Source of the DNA: Bacteroidales bacterium
GTDB taxonomy: Bacteria; Bacteroidota; Bacteroidia; Bacteroidales; VadinHA17
DNA length: 9,395 nucleotides
Direction: 5' to 3'
NCBI GenBank assembly: GCA_017882245.1
Contig: JADGPV010000171.1
Coordinates: 1 to 9,395, forward strand
Part shown: one piece after another, positions 7,035-9,395 of the stretch
Numbering within the stretch: position 1 is the stretch's first letter
How the letters are laid out: each line of letters begins with the position of its first letter
Program-made: the position numbers and the translations under genes
The notes under the pieces: generated by a model
What the model was told of the DNA's origin: nothing
Seen by the model: only the letters and a program-made list of their open reading frames with translations
The model's database searches: none

Positions 7035-8567
7035 ATGAAAATATATAAATATTCACTAGCCCTCATCTTCATATCATTGGCAATGCTGGTTCTTTCCGGC
7101 TGCCAGAATCTTTTGGATGAGCCTCCGGAAAATGTGTCATATACTGGAGCAACCGATTATACCATTTCGGAAAACATGATTCTTCCTCTGATAGGCATGT
7201 ATGCAGCCTTTTATGCCATAGAGTGGGATAATTTTCCAATGACCTGTGTCAGGGGTGATGATGTTAATGCAGGCGGCCTTGGTGACCAGCAGGATTTTTC
7301 GGAAGAGGACCTATATAATTACAATAAAGATTTTTGGATGTTCAATGCAGTATGGCAGGAAAACTATGCTAGAATCTTTAAGGCTCATTCTGCCATGGAT
7401 CAGATCGCTCTTTATCAGGCAAATGCTACCAACAAAGCATTGGGTGATCAGTATATTGCGGAAGTAAAGGTAATGCGTGCATGGAATCTTTTCTGGACTT
7501 CACGTTTATGGGGGGCCATACTTATCCCTCAAAGTTCTGATCCTTCAGCTCTGCTTGTTGCAAAAGTCAAATCGAAAGATGAGGTAATGCAACATATCTC
7601 GGACCAGATGGATGAAGCAATTCCCAAACTGCCTGCTATTCACCCCAATGAGCGGACAGATATAAAAGGTGGTATTACAAGATACGCAGCATTGACAATG
7701 AAGGCGCTGGCTAACCTGGAGCTGAAGAATTATCAAGCGGTAGCAGACGCTACTTCTGAGATAATCAGCTCAGACAAGTTTGCTCTTTCGCCTGACTTTT
7801 ACAATCTCTTCAAGATTCCGGGTAAACTAAATCAGGAGTACATTTTTGAATTTCAGTTCTCCGATTTTGGGCAGGGTTCAGGTGATAACTATTCCTATCT
7901 CTACGGCTTTTTCGGTCCACAGGGCTGGACGCCTAAGGTCACCGGAGCCGGCGACGGATGGGGTTTTTATGAGCCCAGCATGAAGTACATTAAATTCATG
8001 CTTGACAGGAATGAAACAGTAAGGCTTGAAACCAGTGTCATCTTCACCAACAGGGGCATTGCAGCAATCAAAACAGATCCCAACTATGCCACCTTGCCTG
8101 CCTGGATTACCAACACCACAAGGTCAGGGGACAGGTTCAATGATTATGCACGTGCAATGTTTGCAAGTGGCAAGCATTACCTTCCTTCAGATCAGCTGAC
8201 ACCGGGGCGAACTGACTATGGTACCAATAATAACTTTCCTGGTATCCGTTATGCAGAAGTGCTTCTTATGTATGCCGAGGCTCTTAAACAAGGTGCTACA
8301 GGCAGTGCCATGACAGCTGAAGCTGCAGTTAATCTTGTAAGGGTAAGGGCCGGTCTGTCACCACTACCAACGGTTACTCTTGACGATGTTATGGATGAAA
8401 AATATGCCGAGCTGGCTATGGAATGGGGATCACGGTTCTCTGATATGGTAAGACTTGGGAGAACATCCGAGCTGAGCTACGACGGAAGGACATTCACTGA
8501 GGCAAAGGCATTCCTTCCTTATCCACAGGCCCAGGTTGACCTGTTACCACCATTGCGGGGCAAATAA
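7035..8567 (+). CDS. SusD/RagB-type outer-membrane nutrient-binding lipoprotein
   Basis: This 510-residue protein starts with a lipoprotein signal peptide ending in the lipobox LSGC (20-23), so C23 should be lipidated and the mature protein displayed on the outer membrane. The family hallmarks are visible: the early NLLDEPPEN segment, a TPR-like helical region (KVMRAWNLFWTSRLWGAI, then TRYAALTMKALANLELKNY), the conserved late helix IRYAEVLLMYAEAL at roughly residues 404-417, and the C-terminal pattern of AELAMEWGSRFSDMVRLGR followed by AFLPYPQAQVDL. SusD proteins bind the substrate at the cell surface and act as the hinged lid of the SusC barrel. Its position immediately after the SusC gene, with an A-rich 18-bp gap, is the standard pairing and implies one operon. 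The length is ordinary and the protein appears intact. Many aromatic residues lie in the middle (for example DNYSYLYGFFGPQGW), but which of them bind ligand cannot be told without a structure. Confidence 0.95.
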   Translation: MKIYKYSLALIFISLAMLVLSGCQNLLDEPPENVSYTGATDYTISENMILPLIGMYAAFYAIEWDNFPMTCVRGDDVNAGGLGDQQDFSEEDLYNYNKDFWMFNAVWQENYARIFKAHSAMDQIALYQANATNKALGDQYIAEVKVMRAWNLFWTSRLWGAILIPQSSDPSALLVAKVKSKDEVMQHISDQMDEAIPKLPAIHPNERTDIKGGITRYAALTMKALANLELKNYQAVADATSEIISSDKFALSPDFYNLFKIPGKLNQEYIFEFQFSDFGQGSGDNYSYLYGFFGPQGWTPKVTGAGDGWGFYEPSMKYIKFMLDRNETVRLETSVIFTNRGIAAIKTDPNYATLPAWITNTTRSGDRFNDYARAMFASGKHYLPSDQLTPGRTDYGTNNNFPGIRYAEVLLMYAEALKQGATGSAMTAEAAVNLVRVRAGLSPLPTVTLDDVMDEKYAELAMEWGSRFSDMVRLGRTSELSYDGRTFTEAKAFLPYPQAQVDLLPPLRGK

Positions 8568-8602
8568 GTCCTTTCAATCGATCATAATTAAAAAAAAGGA
8601 AT

Positions 8603-9395
8603 ATGAAAGTTTTAAAAAATATTTTGATACTCACGGTCCTTATCGCTTTTGCAACAGCATGTAACGAAGGGATTGACCCGATTACATATGTCGCTCCGGG
8701 ACCAGATGCTGCAGCCCCGGTGGTAAATGTCATCAGCCCCACTGAAGGTTATCAGTGGGATGTCGATTCACTTGTGGCTTCAGTAAGAATCCAGGTAGAA
8801 GTGACTGATGATATTGAACTGAAGACAGTTGAATTCCTGATGGATGGGGTTAAGGTGACTGACTTCACTGAATTCAGGGATTATCGTCGTTTCCTGAAGG
8901 AATTCATGTACAAAAATGTTACCGTAGGCAATCATGTCCTGTCTGTAAAGGCAACTGACATGGAAGGCAAGATAACCACCAAGACGGTTAATTTTGACAG
9001 ACCGGCTTATGTTCCTCTGTATCCCGGCGAGGTATTCTACATGCCGTTTAATGACGGCTTTTTGGAAAAAATCAGCGATACGGAAGCCACAATCGTTGGA
9101 ACTCCTGGTTTTACGGGCCAGGCGAATGCCCTTAAAGGATCAAATGCATATAAAGGTGCAGTAGATTCATACCTGACTTTTCCAACCGCGGGGTTGACGG
9201 GAGGTGAATTCAGCGCCGTATTCTGGTACAAAGTAAATTCATCACCTGACAGGTCCGGTATACTTAATGCCAGTCCGGCAGGCGAAGACCGGACAAAAGG
9301 TTTCCGCCTCTTCCGTGAAGGTAATGCGGCAGTTCAGCGAATAAAGCTGAATGTCGGAACCGGAGCAGGAGAGACATGGAATGACGGTCAGGAAA
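8603..9395 (+). CDS. Surface lipoprotein with Ig-like and LamG-like domains, C-terminus cut by window edge
   Basis: An open frame of 264 codons begins at ATG 8603 after an A-rich stretch ending in AAGGAAT and is still open at the right edge. The first 20 residues form a lipoprotein signal ending FATAC, giving lipidated C20. After a short linker rich in Asp, Ala and Pro, residues about 39-132 look like a bacterial Ig-like domain: VVNVISPTEG, then the VEVTDDIELKTVEFLMDG pattern, and NHVLSVKATDMEGK near the end. From about 143 (VFYMPFNDGF) a concanavalin-A-like LamG fold begins, with YLTFPTAGLTGGEFSAVFWYK (190-210) matching the strand typical of LamG jellyrolls. The gene lies 35 bp after the SusD stop in the same direction, the SusE/SusF position, so it is most likely a surface glycan-binding protein of this locus. 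Whether a catalytic domain follows beyond the edge is unknown, so a carbohydrate-active enzyme with an accessory LamG domain remains possible. It would be missed by a finder that requires a stop codon. Confidence 0.85.
   Translation, partial: MKVLKNILILTVLIAFATACNEGIDPITYVAPGPDAAAPVVNVISPTEGYQWDVDSLVASVRIQVEVTDDIELKTVEFLMDGVKVTDFTEFRDYRRFLKEFMYKNVTVGNHVLSVKATDMEGKITTKTVNFDRPAYVPLYPGEVFYMPFNDGFLEKISDTEATIVGTPGFTGQANALKGSNAYKGAVDSYLTFPTAGLTGGEFSAVFWYKVNSSPDRSGILNASPAGEDRTKGFRLFREGNAAVQRIKLNVGTGAGETWNDGQE

Noticed and set aside
8494..8742. Minus-strand open frame of 82 codons across the SusD end and the lipoprotein start
   Set aside because: It is antisense to the conserved SusD C-terminus and the lipoprotein signal peptide, and the encoded protein has no recognisable features.
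1..9395. CRISPR array, tRNA or rRNA gene, insertion sequence, phage or defence genes
   Set aside because: I saw no regularly spaced repeats, cloverleaf-like segments, transposase or integrase motifs. Nearly all of the window is accounted for by seven protein genes.

Overview
The window looks like chromosomal DNA from a member of the Bacteroidota. The evidence is a tandem SusC/RagA-type TonB-dependent transporter and SusD/RagB-type lipoprotein, a second outer-membrane protein with the same N-terminal carboxypeptidase-regulatory-like fold, A-rich leaders instead of clear Shine-Dalgarno sites, and one sequence close to the Bacteroidota promoter consensus (TTTG ... TAnnTTTG). A more exact placement (for example an environmental Bacteroidales or Marinilabiliales lineage) is only a guess.

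The left half (about 1-3799) is read on the minus strand. In transcription order it holds an outer-membrane protein (3799-2831), a CrtI-type carotenoid desaturase (2713-1205), a divergent phytoene/squalene synthase-family enzyme (1208-279) whose start codon overlaps the desaturase stop codon, and the first 70 codons of a membrane protein that runs off the left edge (210-1). The synthase/desaturase pair is a minimal carotenoid module: head-to-head condensation of two prenyl diphosphates, then stepwise desaturation to a coloured polyene. No cyclase, hydroxylase, ketolase or glycosyltransferase is visible, so neither the end product nor the chain length (C40 or C30) can be fixed.

The right half (about 3918-9395) is read on the plus strand. 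It is the start of a polysaccharide-utilisation-type locus: a SusC-like transporter (start probably 3996), a SusD-like lipoprotein 18 bp downstream, and, 35 bp further on, a lipoprotein with an Ig-like domain and a LamG-like (concanavalin-A fold) domain that runs off the right edge. The third protein sits in the SusE/SusF position of a surface glycan-binding protein. Together they would bind a glycan or similar polymer at the cell surface and import its fragments through the outer membrane. No glycoside hydrolase, polysaccharide lyase, sulfatase, hybrid two-component system or sigma/anti-sigma pair lies in the window, so the substrate is unknown.

The two halves are divergent and meet in a 196-bp AT-rich spacer (3800-3995). 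That spacer holds a perfect 14-bp inverted repeat with a 4-nt centre (3811-3842), the most striking non-coding feature here. No RNA gene, CRISPR array, insertion sequence or integrase was seen. I found no clear evidence of a wholly new system. The most interesting points are the divergent synthase, the inverted repeat, and the unfinished genes at both edges.
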